The translations under genes and the position numbers were made by a program. 64,000 nt of DNA from assembly GCF_000721705.1 (NCBI RefSeq), contig NZ_JOJL01000010.1, forward strand, positions 124,001 through 188,000. Reading direction: 5' to 3'. This document shows, one piece after another, positions 17,966-28,418 of the stretch. How positions within the stretch are numbered: position 1 is the stretch's first letter; each line of letters begins with the position of its first letter. Under the pieces are notes generated by a model, which saw only the letters and a list, made by a program, of their open reading frames with translations, did no database searches and was not told the origin of the DNA. This DNA comes from Actinoplanes subtropicus (GTDB lineage: Bacteria; Actinomycetota; Actinomycetes; Mycobacteriales; Micromonosporaceae).

Positions 17966-18948
17966 TCCGGCGCCTCCCCGAAGAGCGCGGCCTGCACCAG
18001 CCGCTGGGCGGCCATCGCGTCCTGCCGCTCCTGCGCCTCGGCCAGCGCCGCCGTGTCGAGCCGGTCGAGCGCCCGGTGAATCCTTTTGAGCGTGGTGATG
18101 GCCGTGTTCGCGGCGTCGACCGAGTCCTCGCGGAACGGGAACTGGTCGAGCTGCCACACGCCCTCCCAGTTGTTCTTCCGCAGCGTGTGGAAGAACTCGA
18201 AGATCTCGGTGAGGTGCACGGTGCCGACCACCAGGTCGTCGTCCCAGCCGCGCAGGTTGTCGTTCACATCCATGCCGTAGAGCCGGCCGTGATCGATGAT
18301 GAGCTGCGCGGCGTCGGCCGGCGACTCGCCACCGTAGAGGCTGTGCCCGAAGTCGAGCAGGATGCCGACGTTGTCCAAGCCGATCTGCTCGATGCCCAGA
18401 AGGGTGCGCGCGGCCGAGTCCCAGGTCATCTTCACCCGCGGCTCGCGCGGCTTGTACTCGATCGCGAAGCGCAGGTCGGGGTGCGCGCCGGCCAGTTCCC
18501 GCATGCCGTCCACGGCCAGCTTCCACAGCGTGCGGTGGTCGACCTGGAACGGATAGTCCCAGCCGTCCTGACCGGGCCAGATCTTCACATAGTCGGCCCC
18601 GAGGTCGCGCACGATCCCGGCCGCCTCGTGCATAAGATCAAGAGCAGCCTTGCGTACGCCCGGGTCCGGGTTGGTGAAACTCCCCCGGCTGAACCTGCGC
18701 AGATAGATCTCCGGCGTGATCCCGATCGCCTTGAGACCCTGCTCGGCGAGCGCGTCCTTGACCTCGCCGAGTCCCACGCCGGGGGTGAACGGGTAGTTGA
18801 GGTCGACCACGGACAGGTCGTCGACCCGGCCGGCCAGAGCGATCGCGTCGAGCGTGGTTCGGGCCGGGCCGTAGCCGTCGGAGGCGTAGCGGTCGACGTA
18901 GGTGGCGAAGTGCCAGAGGCCGGCGCCGAAGACGGGGTACTCGGACAT
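17962..18948 (-). CDS. Sugar isomerase/epimerase, xylose-isomerase-like TIM barrel
   Basis: 328 residues. The AP-endonuclease-2 / xylose-isomerase-like barrel is indicated by the metal-ligand run [11 protein letters not shown] (Glu), [16 protein letters not shown] (Asp/His), [14 protein letters not shown] (Asp) and a late [12 protein letters not shown] (Asp). It should interconvert an aldose and a ketose or epimerise a ketose in the cytosol. The neighbours (FGGY kinase directly upstream with a 1-bp gap, split transketolase) suggest it makes the ketose that the kinase phosphorylates. In the D-apiose transketolase pathway this would be apiose isomerase giving apulose. Alternatives are rare pentoses or tetroses. 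Confidence 0.88.
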   Translation of the reverse strand: MSEYPVFGAGLWHFATYVDRYASDGYGPARTTLDAIALAGRVDDLSVVDLNYPFTPGVGLGEVKDALAEQGLKAIGITPEIYLRRFSRGSFTNPDPGVRKAALDLMHEAAGIVRDLGADYVKIWPGQDGWDYPFQVDHRTLWKLAVDGMRELAGAHPDLRFAIEYKPREPRVKMTWDSAARTLLGIEQIGLDNVGILLDFGHSLYGGESPADAAQLIIDHGRLYGMDVNDNLRGWDDDLVVGTVHLTEIFEFFHTLRKNNWEGVWQLDQFPFREDSVDAANTAITTLKRIHRALDRLDTAALAEAQERQDAMAAQRLVQAALFGEAPE

Positions 18949-18949
18949 G

Positions 18950-20311
18950 TCAGCTCCCTTCCAAGGGGGTGCGGGCCCGGCGCACCGCGTCCCGCCAGGC
19001 GAGGCGGGCGGCCGGGTCGCGGGGACCGGGTTCGAAGTCGTCGTAGTCGAGGGACCAGTCGGTGAGCCCGCCGGCCAGGAACGCGGCGCCGAGTGCGGAG
19101 AGGTTGGCCGCCCGGGCCCGGCGCACGGGCACGCCGGCCAGGTCGGCCTGGATCCGCATGAGCAGGTCGTTGGCGCTGGCCCCGCCGTCGGCCAGGATCC
19201 GATCGGCGCCGCCCATCGCGTCGATGACGTCGGTGACCTGATGGGCGATCGATTCGAGCGCGGCGCGGGCCAGTTGCGGCGCCTTGGTGCCCAGCGTGAG
19301 CCCGCTGATCAGACCGACCGCGGTGTCGTCCCACCAGGGCGCCGCCAGCCCGCCGAACGCCGGGACGAGATGAACACCATCGCTGGACGCGTTCAAAGCC
19401 ATTTGTCCGACCTGTTCGGCTGACAAGCCCAGCAGATCGGCCAGCCAAGCGACGGTGGAGCCGGACGATCGGATGTTGCCTTCGGCGGCGAGCCGATCGT
19501 TCCAGGCAACCGTGAGACACACCGCGTCGCCGTCGACGGAGCCGAGCCGCATGACCGACGATCCGGTTCCGTAGGTGACCTTGACCCCCGGCACGCCATG
19601 CGCATACAACGCCGCGTGCGAGTCGCCGAGCACCGCGGTGATGGGCAATCCGGCGAGCACTCCCCCGCGTTCCGAAATCACCCCGAGGGCGCCGGCCGAG
19701 GGTGTGATCACCGGCAGCGCCGAGGAGGGAATCCCGAAGATATCGAGCAGCTCCGGGCTCCACGTACCCGCCCGCACATCGAGAAGCTGCGTGCGGGACG
19801 CGTTGCCCACCTCGATCTGATGGCTCCCGGTAAGCGCATACATCAGCCAGGAGTCGACCGTACCGACCACCGCGCCGGGCGACCGGTCGAGCAGCCACCG
19901 CAGCTTGGCCGCGCTGAACATCGGGTCGAGCGGCAGCCCGCTGATCTTCCGGATCCGGCCCGCGAAACCCCGCAACGAGTCGCAGTACGCCCGGGTGCGC
20001 TGGTCCTGCCAGCCGAGCACGGGACCGGCCGGGCGCCCGGTGGCCCGATCCCAGACCACCGCCGACTCGCGCTGGGTGCTGAGCCCGACCGCCGTGACGG
20101 CGCCCCGATCAAAACCGTTCATGCACGAGGCGGCCGCGGCGAGCACGCTGGCCAGGATCTCGTCGGCGTCCTGCTCGACCCAGCCCGGCCGCGGATAGCG
20201 GATCGGCACCGGCGCGCTCGCCTCGCGCACGATCGCTCCGGACCGGTCGACCAGCACGCACTTGGTCGAACTGGTCCCCTGATCGATCGCGAGAACGAAG
20301 TGGCCGGTCAT
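18950..20311 (-). CDS. FGGY-family sugar kinase
   Basis: 453 residues; the ATG overlaps the transketolase subunit stop. The N-terminal ATPase-fold phosphate motif is [17 protein letters not shown], followed by WVEQDADEI and the [12 protein letters not shown] substrate region. The second domain has [10 protein letters not shown] (phosphate 2) and [20 protein letters not shown] (adenosine motif). It resembles glycerol/xylulose-type kinases. Position between an isomerase and a transketolase pair implies phosphorylation of a ketose that transketolase then cleaves, such as apulose to apulose 4-phosphate, though xylulose or another ketose cannot be excluded. Confidence 0.9.
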   Translation of the reverse strand: MTGHFVLAIDQGTSSTKCVLVDRSGAIVREASAPVPIRYPRPGWVEQDADEILASVLAAAASCMNGFDRGAVTAVGLSTQRESAVVWDRATGRPAGPVLGWQDQRTRAYCDSLRGFAGRIRKISGLPLDPMFSAAKLRWLLDRSPGAVVGTVDSWLMYALTGSHQIEVGNASRTQLLDVRAGTWSPELLDIFGIPSSALPVITPSAGALGVISERGGVLAGLPITAVLGDSHAALYAHGVPGVKVTYGTGSSVMRLGSVDGDAVCLTVAWNDRLAAEGNIRSSGSTVAWLADLLGLSAEQVGQMALNASSDGVHLVPAFGGLAAPWWDDTAVGLISGLTLGTKAPQLARAALESIAHQVTDVIDAMGGADRILADGGASANDLLMRIQADLAGVPVRRARAANLSALGAAFLAGGLTDWSLDYDDFEPGPRDPAARLAWRDAVRRARTPLEGS

Positions 20312-21255
20312 CAGCGCGCCAGTTCCACGGCGGCGGCGCGGATGTCGGCGGCGGTCAGCTTGAAGTGCTCGAGCAGGAACGCCGTGCTGCCGGTCGGCGC
20401 GAACTCGCGGTGCACGCCGAGCATCCGCATCGGCACCGGGCTGGGTTCGGTGACCACCACCGCGGCGACCGCGGCACCCAGCCCGCCGGTGGTCGTCGCC
20501 TCCTCGGCGGTCACGATCGCTCTCGTCTCCCGCATGGCCGCTCGGATCGCCTCCTCGTCGAGCGGCGCGATCGTCGACATGTTCAGCACCCGCACCGACA
20601 CGCCCCGATCGGCGGCCTCGGCGGCGGCCTCCAGGGCGCGGGAGACCATCGTTCCGGTGGCCACCACGGTCACGTCGTCGCCGTCGCGCAGCCGGGTCGC
20701 CGTGCCGAACGTGAACGGACGCGATCCGGTGACGGCCGGCACCTTGAAGCGGGCCACCCGCAGGAAGACCGGGGTGGCCGCGGCTGCTGCCCACCGTACG
20801 GCCGCCTTGGTCTCCTGGGGGTCCGCCGGAACGACGATGCCCAGCCCCGCGATCGCCCGCAGCCAGGACAGGTCCTCGATCGAGTGGTGGGTCGGGCCGA
20901 GTTCGCCGTAGGCCATGCCCGGGCTCATCCCGCACAGGACGACCGGCGATTGGGAGTACGCGACGTCCGCCTTGATCTGCTCCAGCGCGCGCCCGGTCAG
21001 GAACGGCGACGCGCCGCAGACGAACGGGATGTAGCCGCTGAGCGCCAGCCCCGCGCCGACCCCGACCATGTCCTGCTCGGCGATCCCGACATTGATCATG
21101 CGGGTCGGGAACTCCTTGGCGAACTGGACGAGATTGCTGGAGCCGACCGAGTCGTTGCAGACCGCCACGATCCGCTCGTCCTCGTGCGCTAGTTCGATCA
21201 GTTGCTCGGCAAAGGCGACCCGGCAGTCAAAGAGCTCATCGACGGGCGCGCTCAC
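20311..21255 (-). CDS. Transketolase, C-terminal subunit
   Basis: 314 residues from a GTG at 21255 that overlaps the stop of the N-terminal subunit (GTGA); a longer in-frame extension to 21315 lies inside the partner gene and is not used. It holds the pyrimidine-binding domain with INVGIAEQDMVGVGAGLALSG (catalytic Glu of thiamine activation) and a C-terminal transketolase domain (VTVVATGTMVSRALEAA). Together with the upstream gene it makes a two-subunit transketolase, the arrangement of the apulose-4-phosphate and several other catabolic transketolases rather than the housekeeping single-chain enzyme. Confidence 0.9.
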   Translation of the reverse strand: MSAPVDELFDCRVAFAEQLIELAHEDERIVAVCNDSVGSSNLVQFAKEFPTRMINVGIAEQDMVGVGAGLALSGYIPFVCGASPFLTGRALEQIKADVAYSQSPVVLCGMSPGMAYGELGPTHHSIEDLSWLRAIAGLGIVVPADPQETKAAVRWAAAAATPVFLRVARFKVPAVTGSRPFTFGTATRLRDGDDVTVVATGTMVSRALEAAAEAADRGVSVRVLNMSTIAPLDEEAIRAAMRETRAIVTAEEATTTGGLGAAVAAVVVTEPSPVPMRMLGVHREFAPTGSTAFLLEHFKLTAADIRAAAVELAR

Positions 21256-22133
21256 CGGGCCAGCTCCACGATCGCGCTGTCGATCTGCGCGGGAGACGGC
21301 ACCTTGTGGTGCCATTCGACGCGATCCTCCATGAAGGAGACGCCCCTTCCCTTGGTCGTATGGGCAATGACGCAGGTCGGACGCTCGCTCCGGGGCGCCG
21401 TGAACGCGTCCAGGAGGGCAAGATGATCATGCCCGTCCACCACGTGCACGTCCCAGCCGAACGCGCGGAACTTGTCGTCGAGCGGGTCGAGCGCGTTGGT
21501 CTCCTCGGTCCGCGCGCCCTGCTGGAGCCGGTTGCGGTCGACCACCGCGGTGAGGTTGGCCAGGCGGCGGTGCCCGGCCGTCATCGCGGCCTCCCAGTTG
21601 CTGCCCTCCTGCAGCTCACCGTCCCCGAGCACCACGTAGACGTGCCGGGCCGAGCCGGCCAGCCGCCCGGCCACCGCCATGCCGACCGAGACCGGCAGGC
21701 CGTGGCCGAGCGGGCCGGTGTTCGTCTCCACGCCCGGCACCTTGACCCGGTTCGGGTGGCCGTTGAGCGCCGACAGCGGGGCGGCGAAGGTGTCCAGTTC
21801 CGCGGGCGCGAAGAATCCACAGGCGGCGAGCGTCGTGTAGAGGGCGCCGGCGGTGTGACCCTTGCTGAGCACGAACCGATCGCGATCGGTCCAGTCCGGC
21901 TTCTCCGGGTCGATCCGCAGCACGCCGAAGAAGAGCGTGGTGAGGATGTCGAGGACGGACAGGTCGCCGCCCACGTGACCCAGTCCGGCCCGGCCGATCA
22001 TCCGCAGATCGGTGGCGCGGGACCGGTCGGCCCGCTCCCGCAGCAACTCGCGTCGTCGCTCGGGCGCGGCGTCGGCTATCTCCTGCCGGAGTCGGCGCCA
22101 GGCGGCGGCACTACGGGGGTCGGCGACCAGCAT
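21252..22133 (-). CDS. Transketolase, N-terminal (thiamine diphosphate-binding) subunit
   Basis: 293 residues. The diphosphate-binding GDG...N motif reads VLGDGELQEGSNWEAAMTA, and the Mg site continues as LTAVVDRNRLQQG. HVGGDLSVLDIL, SKGHTAGALY and GPLGHGLPVSVGMAVA are the other cofactor and substrate loops. It needs the following subunit for activity. As part of the sugar operon it probably transfers a two-carbon unit from a ketose phosphate to an aldehyde acceptor, feeding the product into central metabolism. Confidence 0.92.
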   Translation of the reverse strand: MLVADPRSAAAWRRLRQEIADAAPERRRELLRERADRSRATDLRMIGRAGLGHVGGDLSVLDILTTLFFGVLRIDPEKPDWTDRDRFVLSKGHTAGALYTTLAACGFFAPAELDTFAAPLSALNGHPNRVKVPGVETNTGPLGHGLPVSVGMAVAGRLAGSARHVYVVLGDGELQEGSNWEAAMTAGHRRLANLTAVVDRNRLQQGARTEETNALDPLDDKFRAFGWDVHVVDGHDHLALLDAFTAPRSERPTCVIAHTTKGRGVSFMEDRVEWHHKVPSPAQIDSAIVELAR

Positions 22134-22164
22134 GGGGTGTCCCTCTCTGAGTTCGGAATCTGTT

Positions 22165-23148
<984 letters not shown>

Positions 23149-24231
23149 TCAGCTGGTGCGTTTGGTGAGGGAGGACTGGAGGCGCTGCTGGGCCTGCTCG
23201 GTGATGACCGCGAAGACGATGACGGCGCCCTTGACCACGGACTGCCAGAAGGTGGAGACCCCCACCAGGACCAGGCCGTCGCTGAGGAAGCCGATGACGA
23301 AGGCGCCCATCACGGTGCCGATGACGGTCCCGCGGCCGCCGCTGAGCGCGGTGCCGCCGAGGACCGCCGCGGCGATCGCGTTCAGCTCGTAGGTGGTGGC
23401 GGTGTCCGGGTACGCCGCGCCCAGCTCCGAGGTGAGCAGCAGGCCGGCCAGGGCGGCGCAGGCCCCGGAGATGACGTACACGGCGATCTTGATGCGGTTG
23501 ACCCGGATGCCGGCCAGGATCGCGGCCCGCTCGTTGCCGCCGACCGCGAAGATCCGCCGCCCGAACGGGGTCTTCGTGGTCACGACGATCGCGGCGGCCG
23601 CGACCACGATCATGATCCAGACCGCCACCGGGATGCCCAGCAGGCTGTCCACCCCGATGAAGTGAAATCCCTCGTTGCCGCGCGCCGGCGTACCGGAGAG
23701 ATCGGGGTAGGTGCCGCCGTTGCTGTGCAGCTGGGCCAGGCCGCGCGCGACATAGAGCATGCCCAGCGTGGCGATGAACGGTGCCACCTTGAACCGGGTG
23801 ATCACCAGGCCGTTGACGGCGCCGACCAGCGCGCCCACCGCGATCCCGATCAGGATGACCACGGCCGCCGAGAAGAAGACCGTGCCGCCCGGCACGTTCA
23901 GCCCCTTGAACAGCAGCCCGCCGGCGACCATGCCGGCCAGCCCGGCGATCGATCCGACCGACAGATCGATCCCGCCGGTGAGGATGACGAACGTGACGCC
24001 GATCGCGAGGATCGCGTTGATGGCCACGTGCTTGGTCATCAGGATCAGGTTGCTCTGCGTCAGGTACTCCGACGAGATCGCGCTGAAGAAGACCACAAGC
24101 AGCACGAGTACGACGAGAGTCCGCCCCCGCAGCAGCAGGAGCGCCGCCTTGGCCGGCGCGGGGTGGCGGGCCGGGCCCGGCGGCGGAGCGGCCGCACCGG
24201 TCGCGGGCGCGTCGACGTGCGTTTCGGTCAT
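23149..24231 (-). CDS. Sugar ABC transporter permease, RbsC type
   Basis: 360 residues with eight to ten hydrophobic helices. The family hallmark is NLILMTKHVAINAILAIGVTFVILTGGIDLSVGSIAGL, seen around residues 75-115, and the later NGLVITRFKVAPFIATLG and AAYPDTATTYELNAIAAAVLGG. An Ala/Pro-rich cytosolic N-terminus of about 30 residues precedes the first helix. It forms the homodimeric channel of a CUT2-class importer with the RbsA-type ATPase. Confidence 0.92.
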   Translation of the reverse strand: MTETHVDAPATGAAAPPPGPARHPAPAKAALLLLRGRTLVVLVLLVVFFSAISSEYLTQSNLILMTKHVAINAILAIGVTFVILTGGIDLSVGSIAGLAGMVAGGLLFKGLNVPGGTVFFSAAVVILIGIAVGALVGAVNGLVITRFKVAPFIATLGMLYVARGLAQLHSNGGTYPDLSGTPARGNEGFHFIGVDSLLGIPVAVWIMIVVAAAAIVVTTKTPFGRRIFAVGGNERAAILAGIRVNRIKIAVYVISGACAALAGLLLTSELGAAYPDTATTYELNAIAAAVLGGTALSGGRGTVIGTVMGAFVIGFLSDGLVLVGVSTFWQSVVKGAVIVFAVITEQAQQRLQSSLTKRTS

Positions 24232-25757
24232 GCGGAGGCCTCCAGGACGCTCTCGGACGCGGAGGCGGTGACCAGCGCCTCTTCGGTGACGGTCTCGGCG
24301 GTGAACTCGGCGGTGATCCGGCCGCGGGCCATCACCAGCACCCGGTCGGCCATCGCGATCACCTCGGCCAGTTCGCTCGAGATGAACAGCACTCCGCAGC
24401 CGCGCGCCGCGAACTCGGCCATCAGCGCGGCGATCTGCGCCTTGGCGCCCACGTCGATGCCCCGGGTCGGCTCGTCGAGCAGCAGCACCACCGGCTCGGT
24501 CAGCAGAGCCCGGGCGAGCACGACCTTCTGCTGGTTGCCGCCGGAGAGCGCGGTCACCGCCGCCGACAGGCCCGGGATCCGGATGGCCAGATCAAGGACC
24601 TTTTCCGAGGCCGTACGCTGCTCGGCACCGCCGGAGAGAAGCCCGCCCCGGGTCAGGCGGGCCACGGTGGCGAGCAGGATGTTGTCGCGGACGGACATGG
24701 TCGGCACCAGGCCGTCGCGCTGCCGGTCCTCGGGGACCAGCGCCAGGCCGGCCGCCATCCGGGCCTGGACGGTGCCCTCGGTCTCCGGCCTCCCCTTGAC
24801 GGTCACCGTGCCGGTAACCGCTTTCCGGGAACCCATCAGGCACTCGACCAGTTCGGTGCGGCCGGCGCCCATCAGGCCGTAGACGCCGACCACCTCGCCG
24901 GCCCGCACGGTGAGCGAGACGTCGTGCACCGGCACGGCGCCGGGCACGCTCAGATCCCGTACGTCCAAAAGGATTTCGCCGGTTTTCGAGCTGTTGCGGA
25001 CGTAGAGCGAATCGGGATCGCGGCCGACCATCTGGCGCACGATCCAGCCGGTGTCGGTGCGGCTCATCGACTCGTGCGCGACCAGATCGCCGTCGCGGAA
25101 AACGGTTACCCAGTCGCCGATCCGGCGGAACTCGTCGAGCTTGTGCGAGATGTAGATGACGGTGACGTCCTGCTCGCGCAGGTCGGCCATCACGTCGAAC
25201 AGGACGTCGACCTCGTGGCTGGAGAGCGCCGAGGTGGGCTCGTCCATGATGAGGACGCGGACCTCCTCGAGGAGCGCCCGGCCGATCTCGACCAGTTGCT
25301 GCTGGCCGATCGGGAGGTCGCCGACGATCGCATTCGGATCGAGTTGGTCCTGGCCGAGCCGTTTCAGCACCTCGTGGGCCCGGCGACGCTGCGCGCGCCG
25401 GTCCACGAAGCGCCGGCCGCGGCGCAGTTCCCGGCCGGCGAACATGTTCTCGGCGATCGACAGGTTGGGGAAGAGGCTCAGCTCCTGATGGATGATCCCG
25501 ATGCCGCGGGCCTGGGCGTCGCGCGGGCTCGCCAGCACCACCGCCTCGCCGTCGAGGAGGATCTCACCACCGGTCGGCTGCTCGGCGCCGGAGAGAATCT
25601 TCATGAGCGTGGACTTGCCGGCGCCGTTCTCGCCGACCAGGACATTGACCTTTCCGCGGTACGCCGTGAAGGTCACCTCCTTGAGCGCCCGCACGCCGCC
25701 GTAGTTCTTGCTGATGCCGCGCGCCTCGAGCAGTCCCTCCGGAGGTCCGGCGCTCAT
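24228..25757 (-). CDS. Sugar ABC transporter ATPase, RbsA type (two ABC domains)
   Basis: 509 residues from the ATG at 25757, which overlaps the DUF2291 stop (ATGA). The first domain has Walker A GENGAGKST, signature region LPIGQQQLVEIGRAL and Walker B VLIMDEPTSAL. The second has GLMGAGRTE, signature LSGGNQQK and VVLLLDEPTRG. The weaker P-loop of the second domain is normal for CUT2 ATPases. It drives import of the sugar bound by the RbsB-type protein. Confidence 0.93.
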   Translation of the reverse strand: MSAGPPEGLLEARGISKNYGGVRALKEVTFTAYRGKVNVLVGENGAGKSTLMKILSGAEQPTGGEILLDGEAVVLASPRDAQARGIGIIHQELSLFPNLSIAENMFAGRELRRGRRFVDRRAQRRRAHEVLKRLGQDQLDPNAIVGDLPIGQQQLVEIGRALLEEVRVLIMDEPTSALSSHEVDVLFDVMADLREQDVTVIYISHKLDEFRRIGDWVTVFRDGDLVAHESMSRTDTGWIVRQMVGRDPDSLYVRNSSKTGEILLDVRDLSVPGAVPVHDVSLTVRAGEVVGVYGLMGAGRTELVECLMGSRKAVTGTVTVKGRPETEGTVQARMAAGLALVPEDRQRDGLVPTMSVRDNILLATVARLTRGGLLSGGAEQRTASEKVLDLAIRIPGLSAAVTALSGGNQQKVVLARALLTEPVVLLLDEPTRGIDVGAKAQIAALMAEFAARGCGVLFISSELAEVIAMADRVLVMARGRITAEFTAETVTEEALVTASASESVLEASA

Positions 25758-26395
25758 GACAGGCTCAACTCGGTCGGGACGACGACCATGGTGCCGGGGC
25801 TGAGCGACGAGAACGCGCCGTAGAAGGCGACCTTCTTCCCCTTCGCGGCCCGCACGTCGACCTTGGCGATCACATCCGTCTTCACCTTGGCGTTGATCTG
25901 ATTGGCCACGCCGGCGTAGTCGATCTGATTGGTGAAGTCGCCGAACGCGATGAATCCGACCGCGTCCCGGATCGCGGTGCCGGCGATGACCGGGCCGGTC
26001 GCGATGGTGACCTTCGTGTCGCCCACGATCACCGTCATCGGGCCGGTGGGCACCGACGTGTCGATCGCCGTGACCGTTCCCGATCCCTTGACCAGATACG
26101 CGTACGGGCTGCCGGTGCCGGACTGATGGCCGTACCGCTTGCCGGCCGCCGCGGGATCGTTCGCGATCGCTTCGGCCACCGTCGCGATGTCGACCGCCTT
26201 GTCGTGCACGGTCGGCACGATCCGCGCCGACCAGTTCTCCGCGACGTACGACCTCGGGTCGGCGCCGCCGCCCGCCTTGGCCACGGCGGCCTGGCCGTCC
26301 TTCTCGTAGACATAGACGCCCGGCACTTTCGAGCAGCCGGCCGTGAGCGCCGCCACGAGGGCGAGGACGGCGGTCCGGCGAACGGGAATGCGCAT
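25754..26395 (-). CDS. DUF2291 family lipoprotein
   Basis: 213 residues with signal MRIPVRRTAVLALVAALTAGC (lipid cysteine 21). The body (ENWSARIVPTVHDKAVDI, GFIAFGDFTNQIDYAGVANQIN) matches the DUF2291 family, repeatedly found at the head of ribose-type transporter operons. It presumably works with the importer at the membrane, but the mechanism is unknown. It is the first gene of the nine-gene minus-strand operon, with a promoter at 26435-26462 and an operator-like 14-bp site 4 bases before its ATG. Confidence 0.88.
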   Translation of the reverse strand: MRIPVRRTAVLALVAALTAGCSKVPGVYVYEKDGQAAVAKAGGGADPRSYVAENWSARIVPTVHDKAVDIATVAEAIANDPAAAGKRYGHQSGTGSPYAYLVKGSGTVTAIDTSVPTGPMTVIVGDTKVTIATGPVIAGTAIRDAVGFIAFGDFTNQIDYAGVANQINAKVKTDVIAKVDVRAAKGKKVAFYGAFSSLSPGTMVVVPTELSLS

Positions 26396-26398
26396 GCT

Positions 26399-26412
26399 GA
26401 ATATCCATTCAC
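26399..26412 (-). promoter_or_regulatory. Operator-like 14-bp site, copy 1
   Basis: Read on the minus strand it is GTGAATGGATATTC, an imperfect palindrome GAAT-N4-ATTC. It sits 4-17 bases upstream of the first operon gene, between the -10 box and the start codon, where a bound regulator would block transcription. An identical copy faces the regulator gene at 26661-26674. Confidence 0.65.
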
Positions 26413-26434
26413 TGGCGACTGGCCATGCACCTAC

Positions 26435-26462
26435 TGTGTACGCTCGATGTCACGCTTGTCAA
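26435..26462 (-). promoter_or_regulatory. Promoter of the nine-gene sugar operon
   Basis: On the minus strand TTGACA (26462-26457) is followed after 16 bp by TACACA (26440-26435). The -35 is perfect, the -10 fits the actinobacterial TANNNT pattern loosely. The predicted transcript would start near 26428, giving a leader of about 33 nt before the ATG at 26395. Confidence 0.6.
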
Positions 26463-26660
26463 CGGGGTGCGCCCGGGACTGTCGGCATCCGAAAGGGCGG
26501 CCGCGAGCTGTACCACGACGCACAGCCCGGAAGCGCCTCGCGGGCTTGCGTTGCAGCAAGCTCGCTGTGCTCGGCGGGGCGGCGGTTTGTGCGGTTGGGG
26601 AGCCGTCGTCGCGTACGGGAAAATTGCTGGAACCGAATCCCCTGGCCGCGGCATACCGGG

Positions 26661-26674
26661 GTGAATGGATATTC
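26661..26674 (+). promoter_or_regulatory. Operator-like 14-bp site, copy 2
   Basis: GTGAATGGATATTC, identical to copy 1 but on the plus strand, lies 36 bases upstream of the regulator start at 26710. An ATG inside this site (26665) is in frame with the regulator but lacks a ribosome site, so the site is treated as non-coding. It suggests autoregulation. Confidence 0.65.
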
Positions 26675-26709
26675 TTCCTAGTCGCACGCGACGCACGGGA
26701 GGATCACGG

Positions 26710-27687
26710 GTGGACGGCTACACCGCGGAGATCGCAACTGATCAGATCCGGCTGCTCACGAAGGTCGCGCGGATGTACCACGAGCGCGGGATGCGGCAGC
26801 CGCAGATCGCGCAGCAGCTGCACATCTCCCAGCCGCGCGTGTCGCGGCTGCTCAAGCGGGCGGTCGAGCTCGGCATCGTGCGCACCACGGTGATCGCGCC
26901 GCGCGGCGTGTATGCGGAGCTCGAGGAGCAGATCGAGCAGGCGTACGGGCTGACCGAGGTGATCGTCGCGGACACCGACGACCACGCCGACGAGGCGCAG
27001 GTGATCCGGGCACTCGGTGCGGCGGCGGCGGTCTATCTGGAGACCACGCTGATGGGCGCCGAGCGGATCGGGGTGTCGTCGTGGAGCTCGACGATCCTGG
27101 CCACGGTCGAGGCGATGCACCCGCGGCCGACGCCGGTCGCCGAGCAGGTGGTGCAGATGATCGGCGGGGTCGGCAACGTGACCGCGCAGACCCAGGCGAC
27201 CCGGATCACCGGCCGGCTGGCCGCGCTGACCGGCGCGCAGGCGGTGTACCTGCAGGCGCCCGGCCTGCTCGCGTCCGGCGACATGCGGCAGATGTTCATT
27301 TCCGATCCGAACATCGAGCCGGTCCTGCGCGCCTGTGACGACCTGACGATGGCGCTGGTCGGGATCGGCAGCATCGAGCCGTCGCCGCTGCTGCGCGAGA
27401 GCGGCAACGCGGTGGCCGAAAATGAGCTGCCGGCGCTGCGCGCGGCCGGAGCGGTCGGGGATGTGTGCATCCGGTTCTTCGACTCGGACGGGCGGCACAT
27501 CGATTCGGAGCTGGACGACCGGGTGCTCGGCATCGCGGCGGACACTTTGCGATCGATTCCGCGGCGGGTGGCGGTGGCCGGGGGCGCGCGGAAGAGCACG
27601 GCGATCCGGGCCGCTCTCCGGGGCGGCTGGGTGAACGTGCTGATCACCGACCTGCAGGTGGCCCGCGGGTTGATGGACCGGAGTTGA
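26710..27687 (+). CDS. SorC/DeoR-type sugar-sensing transcriptional regulator
   Basis: 325 residues from a GTG at 26710 with GGGAGGA just upstream; the alternative ATG at 26665 is rejected. Residues about 10-60 form a helix-turn-helix (MRQPQIAQQLHISQPRVSRLLKRAVELGIV). The rest is the SorC sugar-binding domain (IGVSSWSSTILATVEAM, VVQMIGGVGNVTAQTQATRI, GIGSIEPSPLLRESG, VAVAGGARKSTAIRAALRGG). Such proteins bind a phosphorylated sugar. It is divergent from the transporter and transketolase operon and very likely controls it through the paired 14-bp sites. Confidence 0.92.
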   Translation: MDGYTAEIATDQIRLLTKVARMYHERGMRQPQIAQQLHISQPRVSRLLKRAVELGIVRTTVIAPRGVYAELEEQIEQAYGLTEVIVADTDDHADEAQVIRALGAAAAVYLETTLMGAERIGVSSWSSTILATVEAMHPRPTPVAEQVVQMIGGVGNVTAQTQATRITGRLAALTGAQAVYLQAPGLLASGDMRQMFISDPNIEPVLRACDDLTMALVGIGSIEPSPLLRESGNAVAENELPALRAAGAVGDVCIRFFDSDGRHIDSELDDRVLGIAADTLRSIPRRVAVAGGARKSTAIRAALRGGWVNVLITDLQVARGLMDRS

Positions 27688-27720
27688 CCGGCCGGCGATC
27701 GGTCGTTGATTTCGCGAGCG

Positions 27721-28344
27721 TCAGGACAGCACGGGGAACAGATCGGTGGAGGCGCGGCCGGTCGACGCCTCGATGAAGTCGATCGGGGGCGCGATGCGGG
27801 CGAGCACCTCGGCGGTGTGATCGAGCCCGCTCGCCGGGACCTCCGGGGTCTGGCCGAGGGCGTGCTGCACGTCGAGCAGGTGGATGGTCGCCTCGAGGAT
27901 GCCGATGCTGACCGCCTCGGCGAGCGGCAGGACCGCGCGGCCGAAGTAGTCGACGGTGACCTCGCCGAGGCCGCGAGCGGTCGCGATCGCATTCGGCCCG
28001 GTCGTGGCGAACTGGTCGACGAGTTGCTCGATCGTGTACTTCCGCGCGTCGTCGCGACCATTGTCGGCGACTCGATCGCGCGTCGTGTTGGCGATCCCGT
28101 CCGGCACGTTGAACTCGGCGAGCAGCGCCGCGGCGGTGTCGTGGGTCGGCGCGGCGTCGGTGACCCGGCCGACGAGGATGGAGAAGCCGAACGGCCAGCC
28201 GGCCGAGTGCGCCCAGAGGGCCCGCAGGTCCCAGCCGTCGAGCCGGGTGGGCCGGCCCCAGTCGGCGTCGGTCAGATCCTTCCCGGTCGCGGCCCAGACC
28301 GACCAGAGCGCGTCCAGGGTGGTGAGGCGGTCATCGATGGACAT
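27721..28344 (-). CDS. Maleylpyruvate-isomerase-fold (mycothiol-dependent type) protein
   Basis: 207 residues. It belongs to the DinB-like four-helix family found in actinomycetes: LDALWSVWAATGKDLTDADWGRPTRLDGWDLRAL carries the conserved Trp and the region where metal-binding His is expected (LWAHSAGW). A second His lies in EATIHLLDVQHAL. Such enzymes use mycothiol or are of unknown role. It lies 74 bp downstream of the exporter genes, possibly in the same transcript. Confidence 0.8.
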   Translation of the reverse strand: MSIDDRLTTLDALWSVWAATGKDLTDADWGRPTRLDGWDLRALWAHSAGWPFGFSILVGRVTDAAPTHDTAAALLAEFNVPDGIANTTRDRVADNGRDDARKYTIEQLVDQFATTGPNAIATARGLGEVTVDYFGRAVLPLAEAVSIGILEATIHLLDVQHALGQTPEVPASGLDHTAEVLARIAPPIDFIEASTGRASTDLFPVLS

Positions 28345-28418
28345 TGCTCGACCTTAGCCACCCGGCCGGGCCGCGGGGAGGGGAACTGACCAGCCCGTTC
28401 CCGCCGATCCGCGGCGGC

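Larger units (their letters stand above)
26396..26709. other. 314-bp divergent control region of the sugar operon
   Basis: The region separates the DUF2291-headed operon from the SorC-type regulator. It contains the operon promoter, two identical 14-bp sites in inverted orientation, and about 180 bp (26463-26650) where no further gene or clear motif was seen. Confidence 0.75.

Noticed and set aside
20365..21192. Plus-strand open frame inside the transketolase subunit gene
   Set aside because: His/Arg/Gly-rich translation with no domain; antisense to a well-conserved transketolase.
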